Notes under the pieces: generated by a model | What the model saw: the letters and a program-made list of their open reading frames with translations, nothing else | Databases searched by the model: none | Told to the model about the DNA's origin: nothing | Translations under genes and position numbers: made by a program | Part shown: positions 1 to 8,454 of the stretch, piece after piece | Position numbering within the stretch: position 1 is the first letter of the stretch | How the letters are laid out: every line of letters begins with the position of its first letter | NCBI RefSeq assembly: GCF_001687585.2 | Contig: NZ_CP016537.2 | Span: 1,646,001-1,710,000 of the forward strand | DNA length: 64,000 bases | DNA from: Planococcus halocryophilus | GTDB lineage: Bacteria; Bacillota; Bacilli; Bacillales_A; Planococcaceae | Reading direction: 5' to 3'

Positions 1-2
1 GT

Positions 3-434
3 GAACACGAGTTAAAACAAATTTTAAATGAACGGGCTGTGATAATAAGAATTCCGCAAATATGGGGGAAACAGTCCCCGAGACTTAAGGGGATTAAATC
101 TGCAATTGAAGAAGGTCAACTTGAGGTATACGACAATTTGGCATGCAATCATTTATCCGACACCTTATTAGCCAAACAGTTAAAATACATCATAGAAAAT
201 AAGTTAGAAGGAATCTTTCACCCCGGAACTGTTGATATGATGATTCATCAACAATTTATCGAAAAGCTAGTAAAAAAGCTTACGAATAAAAAAGTCGAAT
301 TAAACCTTAAATCGATTCCAAATGTCCCTGGAATATGCCATTTTGGTTTAACAAGTGTCCGACACGACATTCCTGAAAACTTACAACTAACCAATCAAGA
401 GCTGATCGACTATTTAATCGGACCAAGTGAATAA
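3..434 (+). CDS. RmlD-like sugar-nucleotide reductase, C-terminal part (partial at left edge)
   Basis: The open frame runs in from the left edge (codons in frame from base 3), so only about the last 143 residues are present. The GTG at 39 is an internal Val codon, not a credible start, because no ribosome binding site precedes it. The segment RIPQIWG followed by GIFHPGTVDMM and a helical C-terminus resembles the substrate-binding half of NAD(P)-dependent short-chain dehydrogenases of the RmlD / dTDP-4-dehydrorhamnose reductase-like group, which are cytoplasmic. The NAD-binding Rossmann part lies outside the window. A strong terminator follows directly at 447-475. Family assignment is by motif resemblance only and the substrate cannot be told. 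Confidence 0.6.
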   Translation, partial: EHELKQILNERAVIIRIPQIWGKQSPRLKGIKSAIEEGQLEVYDNLACNHLSDTLLAKQLKYIIENKLEGIFHPGTVDMMIHQQFIEKLVKKLTNKKVELNLKSIPNVPGICHFGLTSVRHDIPENLQLTNQELIDYLIGPSE

Positions 435-446
435 AAAAATCATAAA

Positions 447-475
447 AAAGAACTTCAAATGAAGTTCTTTTTTTA
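447..475 (+). terminator. Rho-independent terminator after the RmlD-like gene
   Basis: A perfect 10-bp stem (447-456 pairs with 461-470, AAAGAACTTC / GAAGTTCTTT) with a 4-nt loop is followed by a run of T. It starts 13 bp after the stop codon. Confidence 0.85.
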
Positions 476-519
476 TTTCATCCTGTAGACAAAATCTACC
501 TAAAGTGAATAGCAGTGGA

Positions 520-640
520 TAAGTATAACCGGACTGGCCACTTCGCTTTCCGTGGGTTCAGCTTCAGTCTCCTCGTCGCTGAAAACCGATGCTCCTGCAT
601 CTTTTGTCGCATTGCTGCTGTCACAGGAGTCTTTATTTTG
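520..640. repeat. G+C-rich dispersed repeat relic, inverted orientation
   Basis: A stretch with CGCTTTCCGTGGG, TCAGTCTCCTCGTCGCT and CAGGAGTC stands out against its A+T-rich surroundings. It reads like the reverse complement of the repeat at 740-756 / 2413-2520 (CGACTCCTGCGG ... CGCGGAAAGCG). Dispersed imperfect palindromes of this composition are common between genes in Planococcaceae. No coding frame is supported. The rest of 476-756 shows nothing else recognisable. Confidence 0.5.
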
Positions 641-756
641 TGACCAATCCGATTGAAATCATACTGCTTTAATTAATGAGAGTAGGTTACTCATTTGTTT
701 CTTACTTAAAGAATTTTAATGCGCTTGTTATTCCTGATACTCTAGGATTCGGAGCG

Positions 757-768
757 CAAGGCGGCGAC
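757..768. repeat. Target-site duplication, left copy (12 bp)
   Basis: CAAGGCGGCGAC stands directly before the left inverted repeat of the insertion sequence and is repeated exactly at 2413-2424. A 10-13 bp duplication is typical of IS4-family insertions such as IS231. Confidence 0.9.
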
Positions 769-786
769 CATGCGCGTCAACTTAAG
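769..786 (+). repeat. Left terminal inverted repeat of the IS
   Basis: CATGCGCGTCAACTTAAG, 18 of 18 identical to the reverse complement of 2395-2412. It is the transposase binding and cleavage end. Confidence 0.93.
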
Positions 787-968
787 CTGTTTCTTAAAGC
801 TATATTTCCGAGTAAGTGAAAATTTCACACCTTTTCTATCCTTCGTTCAAAAGAGGTTTTATCTTTTTTCGAACGGGGGATAGTATGACTAATAACGCTG
901 AACTTGAGGGCGCGACAAATAAACATTCTCATTTCCCCAAATTTTGAGTGTCTATCTGTCTTTTAGGC

Positions 969-2322
969 CTATAGCCAGTTGATCGGACCGGGTTTCCAGA
1001 CTTTCTTCCGACCAATGGCGTTCAGGGTTAGCTCGATTTTTTGATGGATGCATTGCCAATCCGTTCCGTCACGGATGCGCCAATGCATCCCTATTTTTTT
1101 GGAAATTTCGTGGATGGCAATCTGTTCGCTTAACACAAAATGCCGCTCTTTCCAGAAACGGACCCGTAATTGATAGGCAACCAACGTACTGAGAAGTAAA
1201 AGGATCAATTCTGCATAGATATGACATTCCCAACGAGCTTGTTTCATGCGGCGAAACTGATCCAGTTTCAGGTTGCTCTTCCAGGAGCGAAAGAGGAGTT
1301 CGATTTGCCAACGATACCGGTAGAGCGCAACGATTTCTTCTGTGGGAACCTTGTCTGGAAGGTTCGTCACTAACATGGATACGCCCACTAAATCTAGCGA
1401 TTTTTGTTTAATGGTACCGTGTTTGGTCTGGTCACGGCGTTTCACTCGATAGGCTTGGCGTCGCTGTTCGGCCGCTGTCATTCGATAGAGCACGAGACGA
1501 CAGGGCAACTTCTTATGCCTGCCCAGATAGACCCGTGGGTAATTGCGTATTTCTCCTGGGTGAAGTGTCTTCATTTCTTCTTTTATAAAAAGTTGCTCAT
1601 ATGCAGACCTTTCCACCATTTTTCCATTTGGGTGGTAGCGAGGCGTTGGATGGTCGATATAAAACATCGTATCGGTCCGGGCTCGGCTAACATAAAAAGC
1701 ATGTTCCTCATTGATTTGTTCAAACGTGGTGTATTGATAATACCCAAGGTCTTGTAAAAACAAGTCCCCCTTCCGTATCGTGGCCAACCGCTCGCGACCA
1801 GCTGGACAATCTGCAGCTTTTGCGGGTTGAATCTTCACATACTGAAACTGACCGGTGAGGTAGTCAACTTCAACTTGAAATTTGACGCCTGCCCCCACCG
1901 AACTAGGATAGTCGCTCTGGCAATTAGACGAAAGCGCGACTGTTGTGCCATCCAGTATCCGGATGCGATTGAAGGGAAGCGTGGTTGCCAATTGAATGCC
2001 CGGTAGGGGCAAGCTTTTTTGGAGCTCAAACAAGGCAAAAAACACCTCTTGTAAAAAAAGAACCGTGTGTTCATTCAAACGCTTGTTCAATGCCTCTTTG
2101 GATAGCGGGACCTGATGAATAGCCAAGTCCGAACAGAGTTCGGATAAGGAATGGTCACTGAGAGTTCCGGGAGATGAAAACAGGAGCTTCATAAAAGAAC
2201 TGACAGTCAACTTCCGTTTTCTCTGGACAAATTGAGTTGCTTTAGCGAGAGCTTCAAGGTTTCCTGGGTGATAGAAACTGGAACAATCGCGTCAGATGGT
2301 AAGTTGCATGGTTCCGTTTCAT
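969..2322 (-). pseudogene. IS231-like transposase, frameshifted near the N-terminus
   Basis: DDE transposase of the IS4 family. In the long frame (969-2210) the motif ILDGTT gives the first Asp (about residue 87), FLQDLGYY the second (about 154), and Y297-R300-E304-K311 forms the YREK signature exactly. The natural start is the ATG at 2322, preceded by AAAGGAGG at the right distance. That frame reads MKRNHATYHLTRLFQFLSP and then hits TGA at 2254-2256. The main frame is open upstream to about 2290 and reads GNLEALAKATQFVQRKRK, which joins smoothly if one base is skipped after the SP codons. With that repair the protein would be 450 residues. So a single-base indel near 2255-2290 has split the gene, or programmed frameshifting is used, which is not usual for this family. 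Confidence 0.88.
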
Positions 2323-2331
2323 AAAAAAACG

Positions 2332-2377
2332 CCTCCTTTAATTGATGGTATTCTTCTTTACCATCAATTAAAGGAGG
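2332..2377 (-). promoter_or_regulatory. Stem-loop sequestering the transposase ribosome binding site
   Basis: A perfect 19-bp inverted repeat (2332-2350 pairs with 2359-2377, 8-nt loop) places the minus-strand AAAGGAGG of the transposase inside one arm. Read-through transcripts entering from outside would fold and hide the Shine-Dalgarno, while transcripts started inside would lack the outer arm. Such protection against impinging transcription is known for IS4-family elements; its role here is inferred. Confidence 0.75.
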
Positions 2378-2394
2378 CTAATCACCTGATATTT

Positions 2395-2412
2395 CTTAAG
2401 TTGACGCGCATG
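2395..2412 (-). repeat. Right terminal inverted repeat of the IS
   Basis: CTTAAGTTGACGCGCATG, the exact reverse complement of 769-786. Confidence 0.93.
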
Positions 2413-2520
2413 CAAGGCGGCGACTCCTGCGGAATAGCGAAGCGGCGAAATCCACTCGGGCGATTAGCTCGAGTTAGTTCGGCGCAAGCCCGCGGAAAGC
2501 GTCCGGCTGGAGCATAGAAT
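2413..2520. repeat. Right half of the interrupted dispersed repeat, with the second target duplication
   Basis: The first 12 bases (2413-2424) repeat the target site CAAGGCGGCGAC. The stretch continues with CTCCTGCGG ... CGCGGAAAGCG, a G+C-rich palindromic repeat related to 520-640 in opposite orientation. Joining 740-768 to 2425 restores a continuous repeat unit. No gene is supported here. Confidence 0.65.
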
Positions 2521-2557
2521 CCCACATAAATAAATTAATGAAATATTTAGTCAATTA

Positions 2558-2608
2558 TTGACCAGAGTAGTCAATTTGTGTAATAATGAAGTTGACCAGA
2601 GTAGTCAA
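2558..2608 (+). promoter_or_regulatory. tetR-ABC operon promoter with two identical 17-bp operators
   Basis: TTGACC (2558-2563) and TAATAA (2581-2586) with 17-bp spacing form a good sigma-A promoter. The palindrome TTGACCAGAGTAGTCAA (TTGAC-N7-GTCAA) occurs twice, at 2558-2574 over the -35 box and at 2592-2608 just after the -10. Such paired sites are what a dimeric TetR repressor would bind, so autorepression of the operon is likely. Confidence 0.85.
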
Positions 2609-2637
2609 AAAGTTTAGGTGTAAAAAGGGGGAGCCCA

Positions 2638-3252
2638 GTGGAAGACTTATTAAAAAACGTTGAGCTTGAAAAAAGAGATCGAATCCTAAATAGTGCTATG
2701 AAAGAGTTTAGTAAAAACACATTCCAAAAAGCATCGACCAATAAAATTGTTGAAGATGCCGGTATTTCTAAAGGACTGTTATTTCATTACTTTGGAAACA
2801 AGGAAAAGTTATATAAGTACTTAGAGTTTTTTACGTTTAAAGTAATGACAGACGAAATTAAAAATGAACTCGATTGGGACAATCAAGATATACTCGTGCG
2901 ATTAAAGGGAATATCGATGATAAAACTTAAAGTTTTTCAAAAGTATCCCTACTTAACAGACTTCTCACTGTTGCTTTTTAAAGATTCGACTGTTGAAGAG
3001 ATTATGCACAAATATCCAGATTTTCCGTTAAAGCTTTATAGCCAAGTCTATACGCACAATATAGATTATTCTCTTTTTAAAGAAGAGCTTGATGTAGAAA
3101 AAGCGTTGGACATCATCAAGTGGACGATGGAAAAATTCAGTGATGAATTCAGAAAAGATATCGAAATAGGCGTTACCAAATTTGATAATCAATTAGTGGA
3201 AAAAGAAATTTTCAAGTACATTGACATGCTTAAAGAGTGTTTTTATCGATAG
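2638..3252 (+). CDS. TetR/AcrR-family transcriptional regulator
   Basis: A 204-residue protein starting at GTG with GGGGGAG eight bases upstream. Residues about 10-60 are a TetR_N helix-turn-helix (RDRILNSAMKEFSKN ... ISKGLLFHYFGNKEKLY), ending in the usual YFGNKE recognition-helix region. The C-terminal two thirds are helical and variable, as expected for the ligand and dimer domain. It is the first gene of an operon with an ABC-2 type exporter (27 bp to the ATPase), and two identical palindromes cover its promoter, so it most likely represses its own operon and is released by a substrate of the transporter. The ligand is unknown. Confidence 0.9.
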   Translation: MEDLLKNVELEKRDRILNSAMKEFSKNTFQKASTNKIVEDAGISKGLLFHYFGNKEKLYKYLEFFTFKVMTDEIKNELDWDNQDILVRLKGISMIKLKVFQKYPYLTDFSLLLFKDSTVEEIMHKYPDFPLKLYSQVYTHNIDYSLFKEELDVEKALDIIKWTMEKFSDEFRKDIEIGVTKFDNQLVEKEIFKYIDMLKECFYR

Positions 3253-3279
3253 ATCTAGTCAAGAAAAGGAGGGAATCCG

Positions 3280-4134
3280 ATGATTTCTGTTAAAAATTTA
3301 TACCACTCCTATAACAAAGACGGGAAGTATCAAGTAAAAGATGTTAGTTTTGAAGTCGCGAATGGAGAAGTGTTCGGTTTTTTAGGTCCATCTGGAGCAG
3401 GGAAGTCAACTGCCTTAAATATTCTTACAGGCCTTTTACCTCTTCAACAAGGAGAAGTAGTGGTTGGGGGGTATGATTTAAAAAAGGTTTCAAACGAACG
3501 GTTCAACAAAATTGGGATGAGTTTTGAACAGTCTAATGTTTATAGCAAACTAACAGCAAAAGAAAACTTAGACTTTTACCGAAAATTGTTTGATGTGCCA
3601 ACGTTAGACTCGCATACACTATTAAAGCTTGTTGGACTAGAAGGGAAAGAGCATGTGAAGGCTGGTGAATTTTCAAAAGGAATGAAGCATCGGCTCACTT
3701 TTGCGAGATCGATGATCAATAATCCTGAAATGTGGTTTTTAGATGAACCGACTACGGGGCTTGACCCATCTATCGCTGCAGATATTAAAGACATCATCAA
3801 GGAAAAAAACAAAGAAGGCGTAACGGTATTTTTAACGACGCATAATATGTTTATTGCAGATGAACTGTGTGATCGAGTTGCTTTTATCGTTGATGGAGAA
3901 ATTAAATTAATCGATTCACCTAAAAATTTAAAGCTGCAATACGGCGATAAACTTGTTGAAGTGGAATATATAGAAAAAGGAGAAGTCATAAAAACTACCC
4001 TGTCTACTGTATTGCCAGAAGATAAAAAAACACTGCAAGAGATTATTGAACACCATGACATTCAAACGATGCATACTAAAGAAGCTACGCTTGAAGAAAT
4101 CTTCATAAAGGTTACTGGAAGGGGGCTTGTTTAA
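3280..4134 (+). CDS. ABC transporter ATP-binding protein (ABC-2 exporter type)
   Basis: A 284-residue cytoplasmic ATPase that would energise the two membrane proteins encoded downstream. Walker A is GPSGAGKST at residues 36-44, the signature loop is FSKGM at 131-135 in place of LSGGQ, Walker B with the catalytic Glu is WFLDEP at 152-157, and the switch His is in TTHNM. The C-terminal 70 residues form the extension seen in BcrA/NatA-type ATPases. The start has AAGGAGGG at an ideal distance. The stop lies 1 bp before the start of the next gene, so translation is coupled. Drug, peptide or lipid export are all possible and the sequence does not decide. Confidence 0.92.
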   Translation: MISVKNLYHSYNKDGKYQVKDVSFEVANGEVFGFLGPSGAGKSTALNILTGLLPLQQGEVVVGGYDLKKVSNERFNKIGMSFEQSNVYSKLTAKENLDFYRKLFDVPTLDSHTLLKLVGLEGKEHVKAGEFSKGMKHRLTFARSMINNPEMWFLDEPTTGLDPSIAADIKDIIKEKNKEGVTVFLTTHNMFIADELCDRVAFIVDGEIKLIDSPKNLKLQYGDKLVEVEYIEKGEVIKTTLSTVLPEDKKTLQEIIEHHDIQTMHTKEATLEEIFIKVTGRGLV

Positions 4135-4135
4135 C

Positions 4136-5245
4136 ATGAAACTCTTTTCTAGCTTTATAAAAGAGTTAAAGCTAGCCTCACGAGGGTTTTACTTTTACAT
4201 CGAATTGTTTATGGCGGTAATCATTTTAGCGGTATTTCTGTTATTGGTTCCCGATAACTTTAATAACCAAAGAACGGAGTATATCTACTTTGATATGCCT
4301 AGTCAAACGAGTGAGTTATTTTTACAAGAAATCTTACAAGAAGACATTGATGGAAAAGCAGAGCTTGTCATAGTTGAAGTAGATAAGCAGGAGAAAGAAG
4401 CTATGCTTTACACCACAACGGATCAAAAAATATACGTATTAACGAGCCGTGAAGACGTCATCTATATGGCAGATAAAGAAAAGAAAATTGCTGCGGTAGT
4501 AAAATTAAATAGTGATAACGCGATAAACTATGAATATTACTTACAAGGATACGAATCCAAAAAGTTTAAGAACCTATTAAAAATACTTCATGTGGAGTCC
4601 AATGAAACCATAGAAGCTGCAATGAACAATCAAGACGTAAAGCCATTAGCTGACAATACACTTGTGTTATCAGATAAAGAAAATATGATGCCTTCAGTTT
4701 TAGTATTCAATGGGGCGCTTATGGGTCTATTTATCATTGCTGCATACATCTTCTTAGATAGAAAAGAAGGGGTCATTATGGCTTATGCTGTTACACCTTC
4801 TCCTGTTTGGCAATACTTGATGAGTAAAGTTGGTGTCATTCTAGTAACTACAATACTATCGAGTTTTTTAGTCATAATTCCTGTAATGGGAACACAGCCT
4901 GACTACTTATTGTTGCTGCTATTGCTAGTAACTACTGCTTTTTTTTCGTCATCCCTTGGGCTTTTAATAGCGAGCTTCTACAAAAATGTGACACAAGCTT
5001 TTGGGGCGATTTATGGGTTTATGTTGTTAATGATTCTTCCCAATATTGCTTATTTTATCCCCAGTTGGAATCCGGATTACGTAAAACTAATCCCTACCTA
5101 TCCCATGTTAGAAGGGTTTAAATCGGTACTACTCGGAAATAATGATTGGTTATACGTGCTAACTATTTCTGGAGGATTTCTATTGGTTGGAGCAATTTTG
5201 TTCAGTATTTCAAACCGAAGATATAAGAAAACTCTTTTAGGGTAA
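4136..5245 (+). CDS. ABC-2 type permease, first subunit
   Basis: Integral membrane protein of 369 residues from the ATG at 4136; the TTG nine bases earlier overlaps the previous stop and is less likely. Layout is that of ABC-2 permeases of the YhaP/NatB kind: an N-terminal membrane segment (about residues 15-40), a long polar extracytoplasmic domain (about 45-190), then five or six membrane segments to the C-terminus. The second permease starts 12 bp downstream, and both have the same layout but little visible identity, suggesting a heterodimeric channel served by the preceding ATPase. Confidence 0.87.
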   Translation: MKLFSSFIKELKLASRGFYFYIELFMAVIILAVFLLLVPDNFNNQRTEYIYFDMPSQTSELFLQEILQEDIDGKAELVIVEVDKQEKEAMLYTTTDQKIYVLTSREDVIYMADKEKKIAAVVKLNSDNAINYEYYLQGYESKKFKNLLKILHVESNETIEAAMNNQDVKPLADNTLVLSDKENMMPSVLVFNGALMGLFIIAAYIFLDRKEGVIMAYAVTPSPVWQYLMSKVGVILVTTILSSFLVIIPVMGTQPDYLLLLLLLVTTAFFSSSLGLLIASFYKNVTQAFGAIYGFMLLMILPNIAYFIPSWNPDYVKLIPTYPMLEGFKSVLLGNNDWLYVLTISGGFLLVGAILFSISNRRYKKTLLG

Positions 5246-5257
5246 GGAGGGATAACG

Positions 5258-6259
5258 ATGATTCGTAAAATCTGGGCAATATTCACAAGAGACTTGAAAG
5301 TAAACTTAAAAGATTCGATTGCACTTTACATCTTATTCATTCCAATTCTCCTTGCTGTTTTAATCAATCTTTTTACACCTGGGATAAACGAAACAACAGT
5401 AGACTTGGCATTATTAGAAGCAGATAACCCTAGTCAAATCAGTTATTTAGAGCAATTTGCAGAAGTAGAACTTTTTAAAACTATTGATCAAGTGCAGCAA
5501 CGCGTCGAAGAAAGAGATGCCACAATCGGCATAGTTCCAGAAAACGGTGGCTATTATTTAATGATACAAGGAAATGAGCCTGAAGGCATTGTCGATTATG
5601 CGAAAATATTAAATAGTTTTTATGAGTTGGATATTTCGATGGAAGAAACCAATAGCGAGTTATTCGATTTTGAACGAACCGTACCCCCTCTAAAAAAGAC
5701 ATTAGTAAACACAATGATTCTTCTGATTTCAATCCTTGGAGGGATGCTCATAGCATTGAATATCGTTGAAGAAAAGGCAGATAACACATTAAGTGCGATT
5801 AACTTAACGCCTGCTGGCAGACTTACTTTTGTATTAGGAAAAAGTGTAATCGGAGTACTGCTTTCTATTATTGGTACTCTTTCTTTAATTGTTATTACAG
5901 GATTTGGCACCGTAAATCTGTTGCAATTATTACTAGTTTTGCTCGTGACGAGTTTACTTAGTATTTCAGTAGGCTTTATCCAAGGACTGACTAGTAGCGA
6001 CATAATGACCGCAGCCGGCAGTATTAAAATACTGTTTCTTCCTTTACTTGCAGGTGTTTTAGCAATTGAAATGTTAGGGGATAAGTGGCAAAAATTCTTT
6101 TATTGGAATCCCTTTTACTGGGCCTATAAAGGAAACGATCTAATTTTATCTCAAAGTGGAACATGGTCGCAGATTTTTATGTATTCTGGTATCGTTTTGC
6201 TCATTAGTGGGATTGTTTACCTTTTCTTAGCACCAAAGATTCGAAAAGGGCTCGAATGA
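5258..6259 (+). CDS. ABC-2 type permease, second subunit
   Basis: A 333-residue membrane protein starting at ATG after GTAAGGAGGG. It has an N-terminal membrane segment (about 22-42), an extracytoplasmic domain to about residue 145, and six predicted membrane segments ending near residue 325. It closes the tetR-ATPase-permease-permease operon, which ends in a strong terminator at 6295-6325. Its partner is the permease just upstream. The exported substrate is not evident. Confidence 0.87.
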   Translation: MIRKIWAIFTRDLKVNLKDSIALYILFIPILLAVLINLFTPGINETTVDLALLEADNPSQISYLEQFAEVELFKTIDQVQQRVEERDATIGIVPENGGYYLMIQGNEPEGIVDYAKILNSFYELDISMEETNSELFDFERTVPPLKKTLVNTMILLISILGGMLIALNIVEEKADNTLSAINLTPAGRLTFVLGKSVIGVLLSIIGTLSLIVITGFGTVNLLQLLLVLLVTSLLSISVGFIQGLTSSDIMTAAGSIKILFLPLLAGVLAIEMLGDKWQKFFYWNPFYWAYKGNDLILSQSGTWSQIFMYSGIVLLISGIVYLFLAPKIRKGLE

Positions 6260-6294
6260 TAAAGAAATCATATGCGAAATAGATAGATTTGGGG

Positions 6295-6325
6295 AAGAAG
6301 CTTATAGTTAAGCTTCTTTTTTTTG
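6295..6325 (+). terminator. Terminator of the tetR-ABC operon
   Basis: A 10-bp stem AAGAAGCTTA (6295-6304) / TAAGCTTCTT (6309-6318) is followed by a T run. Confidence 0.88.
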
Positions 6326-6528
6326 ATTATTAGGAAATAAGTATACAATTTTTATTTATTTTATGGGAATTAATGTTATTCTATAAAGACGAATTAGTTT
6401 CTGTTAATTTACAGTAGTCATTTTGAAATCATGCTAATTCTAGTGCTTTCGAAAAAAAGTATAGATGATCAATCTTATGTGAGTCCTATCGCAATTAGGA
6501 GGATTACTGAAAATGGGGGAGACTACCA

Positions 6529-8340
6529 GTGAATCAATTAGTCGTACAAAACTGGAATTTAAATTCTTTATACGAAGGTGGAAGTCGATCAATCCAACTG
6601 GCTAAACTAATAAGTCGTATAGTGGATCAGTTATATATTGTAAATGATGAAATTAGAGTACACAAAATGGCAATAGGAAAGCAGAATTTGCAACCATTAC
6701 TTTCCATAGTTCAACAGTTTCAGTTGATACTGAGTGAGTGGGAGGAAGTTGATGAATTTTTGCTTTGTTCCTATTCTGAAAATGTCAATAACAGTTCAGC
6801 AATCAGCCTGATTGAGAAAAATGATAACTTAAAAGTAGAAATTGACACGTTAAAAGTAAAAGTAAGCCAACTTCTTGCATCATTGCCTGAAGATGCATGG
6901 AATGAGTTTATCAATTTAAAAGAAATCCAACCAATATCCTTTTATTTAGAAAAACAAAAAAAAGATATTTGTGACCGTTTACCTGCTGAGATGGAAAGAT
7001 TAATCAGTGTGATGTCTGTAAATGGCATAAAGGGTTGGGAGCAGCAACAACAGTTTATGCTTTCAAAATTAAAAATATTGCTAGAAGTGGCGGGACATAA
7101 AGAGTCCGTTTCCATTGGCCAGGCATTAAATTATGCGATTCACTCTAAAGACGACACACTACGTAAGCATGCGTCACAAGGTATTAAAGAAGTATGTGAA
7201 GCAGAAGCCGCTTCATTCGCTTCTGTATTTAATCATATTGCTGGATCTCGTTTAGATATATATGAACAGCGAGGGTGGACGAACTTATTAAAAGAAGCCG
7301 TTGAACAAAACGATATAAACGAAGAAACGATTCATTTAGCAATCGCTTCTATTGATGAAAATAAGAAAAGTTATATAACTTATATTCAACGGAAACTTGA
7401 ATTGAGTCGAACTAAGCGAGCTAGTTGGTTTGATTTAGTTACCCCATTATTTGCACCTGTTGAAAAAATTTCATATAACGAAGCGAGAAAGATTATTTTG
7501 ACACAATTTTATCGATTTAGTGAAAAGTTAGGACGATTTGCAGAAATGGCGTTTGAGGCAGACTGGATCGAAAGCGAAAATCGCCCTAATAAAGCAGAAA
7601 GTGGATTTTGCACTTCTATGCCTTTATCGAAGGAAAGTCGTATATTTTTTACTTATCGAGAGACATACCAAGATGTCTTAACCTTAGCTCACGAACTTGG
7701 GCATGCATATCATAATTTCATCATTCACAATGAACCAGCACTTGCTCAACAAACTGGCATAAGTGTCGCTGAGACTGCCTCCACATTTATGGAGAATTTG
7801 GTACTAGATGCGGTAATCGGTCAAACGACCAATGAGCAAGATAAATTAGCACTTCTAGAGATGAAAATCAAAAATGGTCTTATGTATGTAGGAGCTGTAC
7901 CAAACATGTTCCGTTTTGAGCAAGCATTTTATGAGAAAAGAAAACAAGGGCCATTATCTGTCCTAGAAATAAACGAATTGTTGAGTAGTGTAGAAAACTC
8001 CTTTTATGAAGGGCAAATTGAAGATTTAGCACTTTATAAATGGATTTATACTAGTCATTTTTATGATGCAGAAAAACCTTTTTACAACATTCCTTATACC
8101 ATTGGCTACTTGTTTAGCAACGGCATATATGAGATGGCGAATCTAGAACCAAATGGTTTTGAAGCACGTTATGATGAACTTTTACGTAACTCTGGAAGGA
8201 TGACAGTCGAACAACTGGCACAAACCTTCTTACATGTAGACATATCCAAGCGCGAATTTTGGCATGCTTCTCAACAGCCTTTGAAAGATGCAATTGACGA
8301 GTACATGAGACTGACTGAGAAGTATTTCGTGTTAGACTAA
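6529..8340 (+). CDS. Oligoendopeptidase F family zinc metallopeptidase (M3)
   Basis: A 603-residue cytoplasmic peptidase of the usual M3B length that trims oligopeptides. The zinc site is visible as HELGH at residues 388-392 in LAHELGHAYHN, with the third ligand Glu in ETASTF at about residue 415. The conserved C-terminal segment with Tyr-rich FYNIPYTIGYLF is present. The start is GTG at 6529 with GGGGGAG upstream; an ATG at 6514 is in another frame that closes quickly. The gene stands alone, with a promoter presumably in the 200 bp of A+T-rich sequence upstream, and ends in a hairpin at 8365-8417. Confidence 0.93.
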   Translation: MNQLVVQNWNLNSLYEGGSRSIQLAKLISRIVDQLYIVNDEIRVHKMAIGKQNLQPLLSIVQQFQLILSEWEEVDEFLLCSYSENVNNSSAISLIEKNDNLKVEIDTLKVKVSQLLASLPEDAWNEFINLKEIQPISFYLEKQKKDICDRLPAEMERLISVMSVNGIKGWEQQQQFMLSKLKILLEVAGHKESVSIGQALNYAIHSKDDTLRKHASQGIKEVCEAEAASFASVFNHIAGSRLDIYEQRGWTNLLKEAVEQNDINEETIHLAIASIDENKKSYITYIQRKLELSRTKRASWFDLVTPLFAPVEKISYNEARKIILTQFYRFSEKLGRFAEMAFEADWIESENRPNKAESGFCTSMPLSKESRIFFTYRETYQDVLTLAHELGHAYHNFIIHNEPALAQQTGISVAETASTFMENLVLDAVIGQTTNEQDKLALLEMKIKNGLMYVGAVPNMFRFEQAFYEKRKQGPLSVLEINELLSSVENSFYEGQIEDLALYKWIYTSHFYDAEKPFYNIPYTIGYLFSNGIYEMANLEPNGFEARYDELLRNSGRMTVEQLAQTFLHVDISKREFWHASQQPLKDAIDEYMRLTEKYFVLD

Positions 8341-8364
8341 CATTTTATGAAATAGGACAAAAGA

Positions 8365-8424
8365 AAAACACCTTCAATGTAAGTACAGGTTAATAATGTA
8401 CTTGTTAATGGTGTTTTCTATTAT
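8365..8424 (+). terminator. Terminator after the M3 peptidase
   Basis: Outer arms AAAACACC (8365-8372) / GGTGTTTT (8410-8417) enclose a second stem AAGTACA / TGTACTT. It may serve both converging genes. Confidence 0.6.
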
Positions 8425-8454
8425 TTTGCTGAAATTAGTTATTGAATGCTCGTT

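Larger units (their letters stand above)
769..2412. mobile_element. IS4-family (IS231-like) insertion sequence, 1644 bp
   Basis: The element is bounded by perfect 18-bp terminal inverted repeats (CATGCGCGTCAACTTAAG at 769-786, its reverse complement at 2395-2412) and flanked by a perfect 12-bp direct repeat. It holds one transposase gene on the minus strand (969-2322) with the DDE signature and Y-2-R-3-E-6-K motif of the IS4 family. A 19-bp inverted repeat at 2332-2377 lies between the right end and the transposase start. The transposase frame is broken near its N-terminus, so this copy is probably not autonomous as read. The insertion split a G+C-rich dispersed repeat whose halves lie at about 740-768 and 2413-2520. 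Confidence 0.95.

Noticed and set aside
1404..1757. Open frame of 117 codons on the plus strand inside the IS
   Set aside because: Antisense to the transposase body, no ribosome binding site, and its composition follows the codon pattern of the opposite strand.
3576..4061. 161-codon minus-strand frame in the ABC ATPase gene
   Set aside because: Complete shadow of a gene with intact Walker motifs; no start signal.
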